Program-made: the position numbers and the translations under genes | NCBI RefSeq assembly: GCF_012273655.1 | Contig: NZ_JAAWWP010000010.1 | Span: 186,001 to 250,000 of the forward strand | Length of the DNA stretch: 64,000 nt | Origin: Streptomyces physcomitrii | Lineage (GTDB): Bacteria; Actinomycetota; Actinomycetes; Streptomycetales; Streptomycetaceae | Reading direction: 5' to 3' | The notes under the pieces: model-generated | Databases searched by the model: none | What the model saw: only the letters and a program-made list of their open reading frames with translations | Told to the model about the DNA's origin: nothing | In this document: positions 24,025-32,155 of the stretch, piece by piece | How positions within the stretch are numbered: position 1 is the stretch's first letter | How the letters are laid out: every line of letters begins with the position of its first letter

Positions 24025-24906
24025 ATGGGTGACGTACTGGCTGGACTTCATGCCGCCTGGGAGTTCGAACCGGACTCCGTGCTCATCCGCTTCGAACGGG
24101 GGATCCGCACGCCGAAGCTCTTCCAGGCGCTCGGCGAACGCCGCATCCCCCTGGAGGCGATAGCGGCGGTGACACTGACTCCCGGGCGACGCGGTTCGGT
24201 CGTCCTGCACGCCGTGCCGAGACCCGGTGCCGACCCGCTGATGGAGGCGGCCGCCGGGCAGCTCAAGGAGGGCTGCGACCCCTACCGCCTGGTGCTGCCC
24301 GCGCAGCAGGAGACGCTCGCCGAGTACTACGCCGACGAACTGCGCGGCCGCCTGGTCGAGGACGCCGCCGAGGAGTCGGACCGGCACCTGGTGGCGCCGC
24401 CCGAGCCGCCCCGGCAGTTCAAGGCCTACGACGGCAGGGCGGTCTTCGACGGCGGCGCGGTCTCCTTCCGCTGGTTCTGGACCGGCGCCTCCTCGGCCAA
24501 GTGGAAGGCCGGGGACCAGAGCTACCCGGTCGACGAGCTCACCGGCGTCGAATGGCGCTCCCCCGAGGTCTTCGAGGGCCATCTGCGGCTGCGGCGCCGC
24601 GAGGACGAGTGCCAGTCCGACCAGCCCGCGCAGCCCGACCAGGACCCGGCGGCCGTGGTCTTCGGCCTCGGCTACGGACCCGTGCACGAATCGCTGCCCT
24701 TCGCCGCCGCGGTCCTCTCGGCGATACGTTCCTCCAACGGCGCCCTGAAGACCCGCAAGGTCCCCGAGCCCGCCCGCACCGGCGCCCGCAGCGACCCGGC
24801 GGACATCGCCGACCGCATCCGCCACCTGGGCGAGCTGCACCAGGCCGGCCTGGTGACCGACCGCGAGTTCAGCTCGAAGAAGGCGGAACTGCTCGCGGAG
24901 CTGTGA
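24025..24906 (+). CDS. DUF4429 / SHOCT-domain protein
   Basis: 293 residues; an ATG nine bases earlier (24016) is equally in frame. Two tandem DUF4429 units (about 10-105 and 130-240), each with a strand-rich pattern (WEFEPDSVLIRFERG; RAVFDGGAVSFRWF), are followed by a C-terminal SHOCT helix pair (IRHLGELHQAGLVTDREFSS, KKAELLAEL). DUF4429 proteins are cytosolic, widespread in actinobacteria and undefined; SHOCT is an oligomerisation or membrane-association module. Confidence 0.87.
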   Translation: MGDVLAGLHAAWEFEPDSVLIRFERGIRTPKLFQALGERRIPLEAIAAVTLTPGRRGSVVLHAVPRPGADPLMEAAAGQLKEGCDPYRLVLPAQQETLAEYYADELRGRLVEDAAEESDRHLVAPPEPPRQFKAYDGRAVFDGGAVSFRWFWTGASSAKWKAGDQSYPVDELTGVEWRSPEVFEGHLRLRRREDECQSDQPAQPDQDPAAVVFGLGYGPVHESLPFAAAVLSAIRSSNGALKTRKVPEPARTGARSDPADIADRIRHLGELHQAGLVTDREFSSKKAELLAEL

Positions 24907-24913
24907 GCCCGAC

Positions 24914-25060
24914 GGTGCCGTGATCGCGCGGGAGCCGTGGCCTCACGGGTGCCGGAAGGCCGCGAGTGCCGTGATCGCCCGAGTGCCGTGACCTCACGGA
25001 TGCCGTCGCCTCACACGTGCCCTGGCCTCACGGATGCCGAAAGCCCATGGATGCCGAAAA
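24914..25060. repeat. degenerate short tandem repeats downstream of the DUF4429 gene
   Basis: Multiple diverged copies of units of the type GTGCCGTGATCGC / GTGCCGTGACCTCACGGATGCCG follow each other, with CTCACGGATGCCG recurring at about 24992, 25028 and nearby. The 264 bases between the flanking stops (24906 and 25171) hold no supported gene. Confidence 0.5.
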
Positions 25061-25170
25061 GCCCGCGGGCCGGGAGGGCGCCTGAGCGCCGCCCCGGCCC
25101 GGAGCCGGTGGTGGTGCGGTGAGCGGGTGCCGCCTTACCGGGCGGCCGGGTCCCGCTCGGTGGAAGCGGC

Positions 25171-26181
25171 TCAGTCCCGTCCCGCCGAGGTGAAGGACAT
25201 GTCCGCGTAGCGCTCGCCCGCCACCTCGCCCGCGAGGGGCTCCAGGGCGGCCAGTTCCTCCGCGGTCAGGACGAGGCGGGTGGCCTCGGTGTTCTCCTCC
25301 ACGCGGCTGCGCTTGCGGGTGCCGGGGATCGGCACCACGGTCAGCCCGTGCACCTGGGCCCGCTGCTGCACCCAGGCCAGCGCGATCTGCCCGGCGCTCG
25401 CCGAGCGGGCCTTGGCGATCTCGTGCAGCGGGGCGAGCAGGGCGGCGTTCGCGGCCGCGTTGTCCCCGGTGAAGCGGGGCTGGGTGCGCCGGAAGTCGTC
25501 CTGGCTCAGGTCCTTCTCGGCGTTGACGAAGGAGCCGGTGAGGAAGCCCCGGCCGAGCGGCGAGTACGGCACCAGGGCCACGCCCAGCTCGGCGGCGGCC
25601 GGGACCACCGCGCGCTCGATGTCCCGGCTGAACAGGGACCACTCGGACTGCACGGCCGCGATGGGGTGCACTTCCTGCGCGGCGCGCAGCTCCCCGGCGG
25701 TCACCTCGCTGAGTCCCAGGTGCTTGACCTTGCCCTCGCGGACCAGTTCGGCCATCGCGCCGACCGACTCCTCGATCGGCACGTTCACATCCCGCCGGTG
25801 CATGTAGTAGAGGTCGACGGCCTCGACGCCGAGGCGGCCGAGGCTCCCCTCGATGGACTGGCGGATGTAGGCGGGGTCGTTGCGGATGGTGCGCCGGGAG
25901 GGGTCCTGGGGGTCGATGGTCAGGGAGTACTTGGTGGCGAGGACGACCTCCTCGCGGTGGGCGGCGAGGAAGGGGGCGAGGAACTTCTCGTTCTCCCCCG
26001 AGCCGTAGACGTCGGCGGTGTCGAACAGGGTGACGCCGAGTTCGAGTGCGCGCTCCAGGGTGGCGCGCGCCTCGTCGGCGTCGGTGGGCCCGTAGGCCCA
26101 GCTCATGCCCATGCAGCCGAGGCCCTGGATGCCGACCTCGGGTCCGCTGGTCCCGAGCTGTGCGGTGGCGATGCGGGTCAT
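25171..26181 (-). CDS. aldo/keto reductase
   Basis: 336 residues. The catalytic tetrad is visible: Asp54 and Tyr59 in FDTADVYG, Lys84 in LATKYS and His128 in YYMHRRD. The NADPH motif near the C-terminus is PIPGTRKRSRVEENTEA. This is the AKR13/IolS-like branch, soluble NADPH-dependent reductases of aldehydes and ketones. The MerR gene ends six bases upstream on the same strand and its promoter carries a MerR-type operator, so the reductase is probably induced by a reactive aldehyde or other electrophile. Confidence 0.93.
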   Translation of the reverse strand: MTRIATAQLGTSGPEVGIQGLGCMGMSWAYGPTDADEARATLERALELGVTLFDTADVYGSGENEKFLAPFLAAHREEVVLATKYSLTIDPQDPSRRTIRNDPAYIRQSIEGSLGRLGVEAVDLYYMHRRDVNVPIEESVGAMAELVREGKVKHLGLSEVTAGELRAAQEVHPIAAVQSEWSLFSRDIERAVVPAAAELGVALVPYSPLGRGFLTGSFVNAEKDLSQDDFRRTQPRFTGDNAAANAALLAPLHEIAKARSASAGQIALAWVQQRAQVHGLTVVPIPGTRKRSRVEENTEATRLVLTAEELAALEPLAGEVAGERYADMSFTSAGRD

Positions 26182-26187
26182 GTGGTG

Positions 26188-26655
26188 TCAGTGCCTCTCC
26201 GACGCGCGGGGCGCGTCAGCGTAGATGCTGATCTTGTGGTCGAGGACGGCGAGCGTGTCCTGGAGCTCGGCGATCCGGGCCAGTACGTCACGGCGGGTCT
26301 CCTCCAGGAGCGCGGACCGCTCCGCGTAGGTGCTCTCGCCCTCCCGTACGAGTTCGGCGTAGCGCACCATCCCGGCGACCGGCATGCCCGTCAGACGGAG
26401 CTTGCCGACCAGGTCGAGCCAGTCGAGGTCACGGTTGCGGTAGCGGCGCTGCCCGGTGTGGGAGCGGTCCACGTGCGGCATGAGCCCGATGCGCTCGTAC
26501 CAGCGCAGGGTGTGCGCGGTCAGTCCGGTGAGGGCGACGACCTCGCTGATCGTGTAGTGGTCCTGCCCCTCGGGGCGCGGATGGACCGGCGGCCGGGGAG
26601 AGCAGAGCTGTTCCGCCCGGGCCTGGGTCGCGGCCGTGGTCTCGGTCACCGTCAT
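26188..26655 (-). CDS. MerR-family regulator of the aldo/keto reductase
   Basis: 155 residues. Helix-turn-helix and wing at about 33-85: YTISEVVALTGLTAHTLRWY, ERIGLMPHVDRSHTGQRRYR; then the dimerisation coiled coil (TYAERSALLEETRRDVLARI). No Cys pair is seen in the effector region; one Cys (Cys18) lies before the HTH. First gene of a two-gene operon with the reductase. It is likely AdhR-like: a sensor of aldehydes or electrophiles that activates its own operon. Confidence 0.92.
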   Translation of the reverse strand: MTVTETTAATQARAEQLCSPRPPVHPRPEGQDHYTISEVVALTGLTAHTLRWYERIGLMPHVDRSHTGQRRYRNRDLDWLDLVGKLRLTGMPVAGMVRYAELVREGESTYAERSALLEETRRDVLARIAELQDTLAVLDHKISIYADAPRASERH

Positions 26656-26661
26656 GCCTCC

Positions 26662-26692
26662 ACGCTAGAACCTTGGAGTGCGCTCCAAGCAA
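26662..26692 (-). promoter_or_regulatory. MerR-type promoter and operator
   Basis: On the minus strand a -35 TTGCTT (26687-26692) and -10 TAGCGT (26662-26667) are separated by 19 bases, the over-long spacer typical of MerR activation. The spacer holds the palindrome CTTGGAG-cgca-CTCCAAG (26672-26689). A start seven bases after the -10 would fall on or next to the ATG at 26655, so the message may be leaderless. Confidence 0.8.
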
Positions 26693-26839
26693 GCACCGGC
26701 CGGCGGGCGCGGCCGGGACGTCGCGCCAAGGGCCCGGCCGAAGCCGCTCCGGCTGCCCCGCGGCCGGGTGCGCGCCGGGGTCCGGCCCGCCCCGCGCCTG
26801 GCTGCCGCACTGTCCGGGCCGCCCGATAGGCTCGCCGCC

Positions 26840-27649
26840 ATGGAGAGCCTGGCCCTGACCGAGAACTGGCCCGTACCGACCGCCGCCGCCGCGGTCGTCC
26901 GCGCGGACGGGAGCGTGGCGGGTGTCCGCGGGCCCGCGGACACCCGGTTCGCGCTGGCCTCGGTGACCAAACCGCTGGCCGCGTACGCCGTCCTGGTCGC
27001 CCTGGAGGAGGGCGCGCTCGAACTCGACGAGCCCGCCGGGCCCGAGGGCGCGACCGTACGGCATCTGCTCGCGCACACCAGCGGGCTCGCCTTCGACGAG
27101 CACCGCGTCCAGGCGGCCCCCGGCGAGCGGCGGATCTACTCCAACGCGGGCTTCGAGGTGCTCGGCGAGCATCTCGCGAAGGCCTCCGGCATCGACTTCA
27201 CGGAGTATCTGCGCCAGGCCGTGCTGGAACCGCTCGGCATGGGCGCCACCTCGCTCGACGGCTCGCCCGCCAAGGACGGCGTCTCGACCCTGGCCGACCT
27301 GACCCGCTTCGCCGCCGAGCTGCAGGCGCCCCGGCTGCTCGACATACGCACCCTGGCCGAGGCGATGACCGTGCAGTACCCGGGCACCAAGGGCGTGCTC
27401 CCCGGATACGGCCACCAGAGCCCGAACGACTGGGGGCTCGGCTTCGAGATCCGGGGCGCCAAGTCCCCGCACTGGACCGGGCGTTCGTCCTCGCCGCGGA
27501 CCTTCGGCCACTTCGGCCAGTCCGGGACCTTCCTGTGGGTGGACCCGGACGCGGGGGCCGCCTGCGTGGTGCTGACGGACCGGGACTTCGGGCCGTGGGC
27601 CGTCGAGGCCTGGACGCCGTTCACGGACGCGGTGCTCGCCGAACTCTGA
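26840..27649 (+). CDS. serine beta-lactamase-fold hydrolase
   Basis: 269 residues, no signal peptide. Class C-type motifs: S-x-x-K in ALASVTKPLAAY (nucleophile Ser), Y-S-N in RRIYSNAGFEVL, and HFGQSG in place of KTG near residue 224. The HLLAHTSGLAF block is typical of the esterase/DD-peptidase-like branch. It is cytoplasmic and shorter than class C beta-lactamases, so an esterase is more likely than antibiotic hydrolysis. Confidence 0.88.
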   Translation: MESLALTENWPVPTAAAAVVRADGSVAGVRGPADTRFALASVTKPLAAYAVLVALEEGALELDEPAGPEGATVRHLLAHTSGLAFDEHRVQAAPGERRIYSNAGFEVLGEHLAKASGIDFTEYLRQAVLEPLGMGATSLDGSPAKDGVSTLADLTRFAAELQAPRLLDIRTLAEAMTVQYPGTKGVLPGYGHQSPNDWGLGFEIRGAKSPHWTGRSSSPRTFGHFGQSGTFLWVDPDAGAACVVLTDRDFGPWAVEAWTPFTDAVLAEL

Positions 27650-27687
27650 GGCGGCGCCCGCCGGAAGGCGGGTCCGCGCCACGGCGC

Positions 27688-28377
27688 TCAGCCCGCCGCC
27701 GGTGGCGCCCAGCCCGCCGCCATCTCCCACAGCAGCACCTCGGCCGCCCGCCCCGCGGTGAGCAGGCGGTCCTTCGCGCCGGTGATCCGCGCCGCGTCGC
27801 CCGGGCCGAGCTGCGCCGGGTGCGCGCCGTCGAGGGTGACGGCCCCGCGCACCACGTGCAGATAGAGGAAGTCGGCGTCCGGGACCGCGGTCCGCTCACC
27901 GGCCGCGAGCCTGCGGGTGTGCAGCAGGGCACCGGCGGCGGGCAGGGCGTAGGGCGTGGAGTCGGCTATGCCCCGCACGATCGTGTAGGACGGTTCGCCG
28001 CCGGGCTCGCGCGGGGCCAGCCACATCTGGACGAAGACCAAGGGGCCCTCGCCGTCGTTGCGTTCGACATGGCGCACTCCGCCGCCCGCGCTGAGGTGCT
28101 GCACATCGCCGGGGCGGACCAGGGTCTCGTGGCCGGTGGAGTCGCGGTGGGTCAGCTCGCCCTCGACGACCCAGGTGACGATCTCGGTGTGGCTGTGCGG
28201 GTGCTCGTCGAAGCCGGCGCCGGGGGCCAGGCGCTCCTCGTTGCAGGCGAGGACCGCGCCGAAGCGCAGGTTGTCCGGGTCGTAGTGGGGCCCGAAGCTG
28301 AAGGCGTGCCAGGTGCTGATGCCCCGGCCCGGGTCGCCGCCTGGATAGCGCTCACCGGAGCGCCGTAGGTCCGTCAC
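27688..28377 (-). CDS. pirin-family bicupin protein
   Basis: 229 residues from a GTG at 28377; another GTG nine bases upstream is possible. The N-terminal cupin has the metal-binding set HPHSHTEIVTWVVEGELTH with a distal Glu/His (GGGVRHVERN), and the RFGAVLACNEERLAPGAGFDEH lead-in is diagnostic of pirins of the YhhW type. The second cupin is degenerate. YhhW-like pirins can show quercetin dioxygenase activity; in Streptomyces a pirin modulates redox and beta-oxidation. It lies back-to-back with fasR (82 bases apart). Confidence 0.9.
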   Translation of the reverse strand: MTDLRRSGERYPGGDPGRGISTWHAFSFGPHYDPDNLRFGAVLACNEERLAPGAGFDEHPHSHTEIVTWVVEGELTHRDSTGHETLVRPGDVQHLSAGGGVRHVERNDGEGPLVFVQMWLAPREPGGEPSYTIVRGIADSTPYALPAAGALLHTRRLAAGERTAVPDADFLYLHVVRGAVTLDGAHPAQLGPGDAARITGAKDRLLTAGRAAEVLLWEMAAGWAPPAAG

Positions 28378-28459
28378 AGCCTCCACGGTAGGGCCTTTCG
28401 CGGCGGGGGCCCTCACCCCGGCGCCGCACCCGCTTGCCCCGATGAGGCAGTCTTGTCCC

Positions 28460-29665
28460 GTGCCAGAACCCGAAGAGAGCTCCCCCTCACCCGCCGCCGC
28501 GAAGGGCCATCCGCACCCCGCGACCCTCAAGCGTCTGGAGAAGTCCTCCGGCTCACTGGCCGCCCAGGCCATCGCGCGGATGGACGAGACCCTGCCCTGG
28601 TACCGGGCGATGCCGCCGGAGAACAGGTCCTGGATCGGGCTCGTCGCGCAGGCCGGTATCGCGGCCTTCACCGAGTGGTTCCGGCACCCGGACGCGCCCC
28701 AGGCCATCTCCACCGATGTCTTCGGCACCGCGCCCCGCGAGCTGACCCGGGCCATCACCCTGCGCCAGACCGTGGAGATGGTGCGCACCACCATCGAGGT
28801 CATGGAGTCCGCGATCGAGCAGGTCGCGGCGCCCGGCGACGAGTCGATGCTGCGCGAGGCGCTCCTCGTCTACGCCCGCGAGATCGCCTTCGCCACCGCG
28901 CAGGTCTACGCCCAGGCCGCGGAGGCCCGCGGCGCCTGGGACGCGCGACTCGAATCCCTCGTGGTCAACGCGGTGCTCTCCGGCGAGGCCGACGAGGGCG
29001 CCATCTCCCGGGCCGCCGCGCTCGGCTGGAACTCCCCCGAGCACGTCTGCGTGGTCCTCGGCACCGCGCCCGACGGGGACAGCGAGCTCACCGTGGAGGC
29101 GATCCGGCGCGCGGCGCGGCACGCGAAGCTCCAGGTCCTCACCGGGGTGCTCGGCACCCGCCTGGTGGTGATCGCGGGCGGCAGCAACAACCCGCTCCAG
29201 GTGGCGAAGTCGCTGATCGGGCCGTACGCGGCGGGCCCGGTGGTGGCCGGTCCCGTGGTGCCCGACCTGCTGGCCGCGACCCGTTCCGCGGGGGCCGCCG
29301 CGGCGGGCCTGAAGGCCTGCTCGGCCTGGCAGGACGCGCCCCGCCCGGTGCTCGCGGACGATCTCCTGCCCGAGCGCGCGATCGCCGCCGACCCCGCGGC
29401 GCGCGAGCAGCTGGTGGAGGAGATCTACAGACCGCTGGAGGAGGCGGGCTCGGCCCTCCTGGAGACGCTGAGCGTCTATCTGGAGCAGGCCAGCAGCCTC
29501 GAAGGCGCCGCCCGGATGCTCTTCGTTCACCCCAACACCGTGCGCTACCGGCTCCGACGTGTGACTGACGTCACCGGATGGTCACCTTCCGATGTACGCT
29601 CCGCCTTCACCCTGCGGATCGCCCTCATCCTCGGACGTCTGGCCGACAGGGAGACCCAGACCTAG
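28460..29665 (+). CDS. fasR: FasR, activator of the fatty-acid synthase operon
   Basis: 401 residues from GTG at 28460 (an ATG at 28442 is also in frame). It is a PucR-type regulator: a central GGDEF-like region and a C-terminal helix-turn-helix (LEGAARMLFVHPNTVRYRLR, RVTDVTGW) in the last 50 residues. In S. coelicolor the orthologue SCO2386 sits in the same place and activates fabD-fabH-acpP-fabF. Here fabD follows after 89 bases on the same strand, with a TTGT-N9-ACAA element between. This position and sequence make the assignment strong. Confidence 0.92.
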   Translation: MPEPEESSPSPAAAKGHPHPATLKRLEKSSGSLAAQAIARMDETLPWYRAMPPENRSWIGLVAQAGIAAFTEWFRHPDAPQAISTDVFGTAPRELTRAITLRQTVEMVRTTIEVMESAIEQVAAPGDESMLREALLVYAREIAFATAQVYAQAAEARGAWDARLESLVVNAVLSGEADEGAISRAAALGWNSPEHVCVVLGTAPDGDSELTVEAIRRAARHAKLQVLTGVLGTRLVVIAGGSNNPLQVAKSLIGPYAAGPVVAGPVVPDLLAATRSAGAAAAGLKACSAWQDAPRPVLADDLLPERAIAADPAAREQLVEEIYRPLEEAGSALLETLSVYLEQASSLEGAARMLFVHPNTVRYRLRRVTDVTGWSPSDVRSAFTLRIALILGRLADRETQT

Positions 29666-29669
29666 CCTC

Positions 29670-29686
29670 TTGTCGGATACCCACAA
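29670..29686 (+). promoter_or_regulatory. TTGT-N9-ACAA element, candidate FasR site
   Basis: TTGT (29670-29673) and ACAA (29683-29686) form an inverted repeat in the only non-coding DNA between fasR and fabD, about 70 bases before the fabD start. FasR is known to bind the fabD promoter in S. coelicolor; I am inferring that this is the site. Confidence 0.45.
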
Positions 29687-29754
29687 TTACCCCCACGGTT
29701 CTTCGTCCCTGTCCCCACGGGCGGGCGGGGCCGTCCTCACGAGAGAGTGTGAGT

Positions 29755-30690
29755 GTGCTCGTACTCGTCGCTCCCGGCCAGGGTGCCCAGGCCCCCGGCT
29801 TCCTGACCCCCTGGCTCGAACTGCCCGGCGCCGCCGACCGCGTCGCCGCGTGGTCGGACGCCATCGGCCTCGACCTCGCCCACTACGGGACCGAGGCCGA
29901 CGCCGACGCCATCCGTGACACCGCCGTGGCACAGCCGCTGCTCGTGGCCGCCGGACTGCTGTCCGCCGCCGCCCTCGGCGAGGTCGCGCCCGGCGCCGTC
30001 GCGGGCCACAGCGTCGGCGAGATCACCGCCGCCGCCTACGCGGGCGTCCTGGACGAGGTCGCCGCGCTGAAGTTCGTACGGGCCCGGGGCCTGGCGATGG
30101 CCGAGGCGGCCGCCGTGACCGAGACCGGCATGGCCGCGCTCCTCGGCGGCGACCCCGAGATCGTCCTGCCGCACCTGGAGAAGCTCGGCCTGACCGCCGC
30201 GAACGTCAACGGCGCCGGGCAGCTGGTCGCCGCGGGCACCGCGGAGCAGCTCGCCGCACTGGCCGCGGAGAAGCCCGAGGGCGTGCGCCGGGTGGTGGCG
30301 CTGAAGGTCGCGGGCGCCTTCCACACCCGCCACATGGCCCCTGCGGTGGAGGTCCTCCAGGAGAGCGTGCGGGAGCTGACCGTGCGCGACCCGGAGTTCA
30401 CCTATGTCTCCAACCGGGACGGTCGGACCGTCTCCACGGGGGCCGAGATCATGACGCGCCTGGTGGGGCAGATCGCGAACCCGGTCCGCTGGGATCTGTG
30501 CCTGGAGAACTTCAAGGAGCAGGGCGTCACCACGTTCATCGAGGTGTGTCCCGGCGGCACCCTCACCGGCATCGCCAAGCGCGCCCTGCCCGGCGTGCGG
30601 ACCCTGGCGCTGAAGACCCCGAAGGACCTGGACGCCGCGCGTGAGCTGATCGCGCAGTCGGCAGCCTCCGCCGGACCGGCGCAGGCGTGA
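29755..30690 (+). CDS. fabD: malonyl-CoA:ACP transacylase
   Basis: 311 residues from the second of two closely spaced GTGs (29749, 29755), chosen because the orthologue begins MLVLVAPGQGAQ. Catalytic Ser86 lies in VAGHSVGEI, Arg112 in VRARGLAM and His190 in AGAFHTRHM; GQGAQ is at 9-13. It moves malonyl groups from CoA to AcpP for fatty-acid synthesis, and in Streptomyces also charges polyketide carrier proteins. First gene of the fabD-fabH-acpP-fabF operon. Confidence 0.97.
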   Translation: MLVLVAPGQGAQAPGFLTPWLELPGAADRVAAWSDAIGLDLAHYGTEADADAIRDTAVAQPLLVAAGLLSAAALGEVAPGAVAGHSVGEITAAAYAGVLDEVAALKFVRARGLAMAEAAAVTETGMAALLGGDPEIVLPHLEKLGLTAANVNGAGQLVAAGTAEQLAALAAEKPEGVRRVVALKVAGAFHTRHMAPAVEVLQESVRELTVRDPEFTYVSNRDGRTVSTGAEIMTRLVGQIANPVRWDLCLENFKEQGVTTFIEVCPGGTLTGIAKRALPGVRTLALKTPKDLDAARELIAQSAASAGPAQA

Positions 30691-30707
30691 CAAGGAGCCA
30701 CGAGAGC

Positions 30708-31739
30708 ATGGCGAAGATCCGCGCCGCCAAGGGCGCTCCGTACGCCCGCATCATGGGCGTGGGCGGCTACCGCCCCACCCGTGTCGTGCCCAACGAGGTC
30801 ATCCTGGAGCGGATCGACTCCTCCGACGAGTGGATCCGCTCGCGTTCCGGCATCGCGACCCGGCACTGGGCGAACGACGAGGAGACCGTCTCGGCGATGT
30901 CCGTCGAGGCGGCCGGCAAGGCGATCGCCGACGCCGGGATCTCGCCGGAGCAGGTCGGCGCGGTGGTCGTCTCGACCGTCTCGCACTTCGCGCAGACCCC
31001 CGCGGTGGCCACCGAGATCGCCGACAAGGTGGGCACCCGCAAGGCCGCCGCCTTCGACATCTCCGCGGGCTGCGCGGGCTTCGGCTACGGACTCACCCTC
31101 GCCAAGGGCATGATCGTCGAGGGCTCCGCCGAGTACGTCCTGGTCATCGGCGTGGAGCGGCTCTCCGACCTCACCGACCTGGACGACCGCTCCACCGCCT
31201 TCCTGTTCGGCGACGGCGCGGGCGCGGTCGTGGTGGGCCCGGCCACCGAGCCGCACATCGGCCCCAGCGTCTGGGGTTCGGAGGGCGACAAGTCCGAGAC
31301 CATCAAGCAGACCCTGCCGTGGACCGACTACCGCGTCGGCGATGTCGCCCACATCCCCCTGAACGCACGGGGCGAGGTGAAGTTCCCCGCCCTCACCCAG
31401 GAAGGCCAGGCGGTCTTCCGCTGGGCCGTTTACGAGATGGCCAAGGTCGCCCAGCAGGCGCTGGACGCGGCCGGGATCAGCGCGGCCGACCTGGACGTCT
31501 TCATCCCGCACCAGGCCAACATGCGGATCATCGACTCGATGGTGAAGACCCTGAAACTGCCGGAACACGTCACGGTCGCCCGGGACGTCGAGCACACCGG
31601 CAACACGTCGGCCGCTTCGATTCCGCTTGCGATGGAGCGGCTTCTGGCGACCGGCGAGGCGAAGAGCGGCGACACCGCTCTCGTCATCGGCTTCGGGGCG
31701 GGTCTCGTCTACGCTGCCACGGTCGTTACTCTCCCGTAG
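30708..31739 (+). CDS. fabH: beta-ketoacyl-ACP synthase III
   Basis: 343 residues from ATG with AAGGAG upstream, 17 bases after fabD. Catalytic triad: Cys122 in SAGCAGFGYG, His268 in FIPHQANMR and Asn299 in HTGNTSAAS. It starts fatty acids by condensing acyl-CoA with malonyl-ACP; Streptomyces FabH accepts branched starters, giving iso- and anteiso-fatty acids. Confidence 0.98.
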   Translation: MAKIRAAKGAPYARIMGVGGYRPTRVVPNEVILERIDSSDEWIRSRSGIATRHWANDEETVSAMSVEAAGKAIADAGISPEQVGAVVVSTVSHFAQTPAVATEIADKVGTRKAAAFDISAGCAGFGYGLTLAKGMIVEGSAEYVLVIGVERLSDLTDLDDRSTAFLFGDGAGAVVVGPATEPHIGPSVWGSEGDKSETIKQTLPWTDYRVGDVAHIPLNARGEVKFPALTQEGQAVFRWAVYEMAKVAQQALDAAGISAADLDVFIPHQANMRIIDSMVKTLKLPEHVTVARDVEHTGNTSAASIPLAMERLLATGEAKSGDTALVIGFGAGLVYAATVVTLP

Positions 31740-31814
31740 GCAGCGTACGGATCTTCCGTATGTCCTCCGTTTCAAGTCGCCACACCCTCTGATACACACC
31801 GAAGGAGCGCCACA

Positions 31815-32063
31815 ATGGCCGCCACTCAGAAAGAGATCGTCGACGGTCTCGCCGAGATCGTGAACGAGATCGCCGGCATCCCGGTCGAGGACGTCCAGCT
31901 GGACAAGTCCTTCACCGACGACCTGGACGTCGACTCGCTGTCCATGGTCGAGGTCGTCGTCGCCGCCGAGGAGCGTTTCGACGTGAAGATCCCCGACGAC
32001 GACGTCAAGAACCTCAAGACCGTCGGTGACGCGACCGAGTACATCCTCAAGCACCAGAGCTGA
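31815..32063 (+). CDS. acpP: acyl carrier protein
   Basis: 82 residues, acidic, with the phosphopantetheine site Ser41 in DLDVDSLSMVEVVVA. The start has GGAG (AAGGAGCGCCACA) upstream. It carries growing acyl chains among FabD, FabH and FabF, whose genes surround it. Confidence 0.97.
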   Translation: MAATQKEIVDGLAEIVNEIAGIPVEDVQLDKSFTDDLDVDSLSMVEVVVAAEERFDVKIPDDDVKNLKTVGDATEYILKHQS

Positions 32064-32155
32064 GAGTCCGCCGGGCACCCGGAGCCCGGACGCTCCGCCA
32101 CCCGGCGGTGGCGCCGCCTGAAACCCTCCTGAACCGCTGGAGAAAGAGAATTCCT

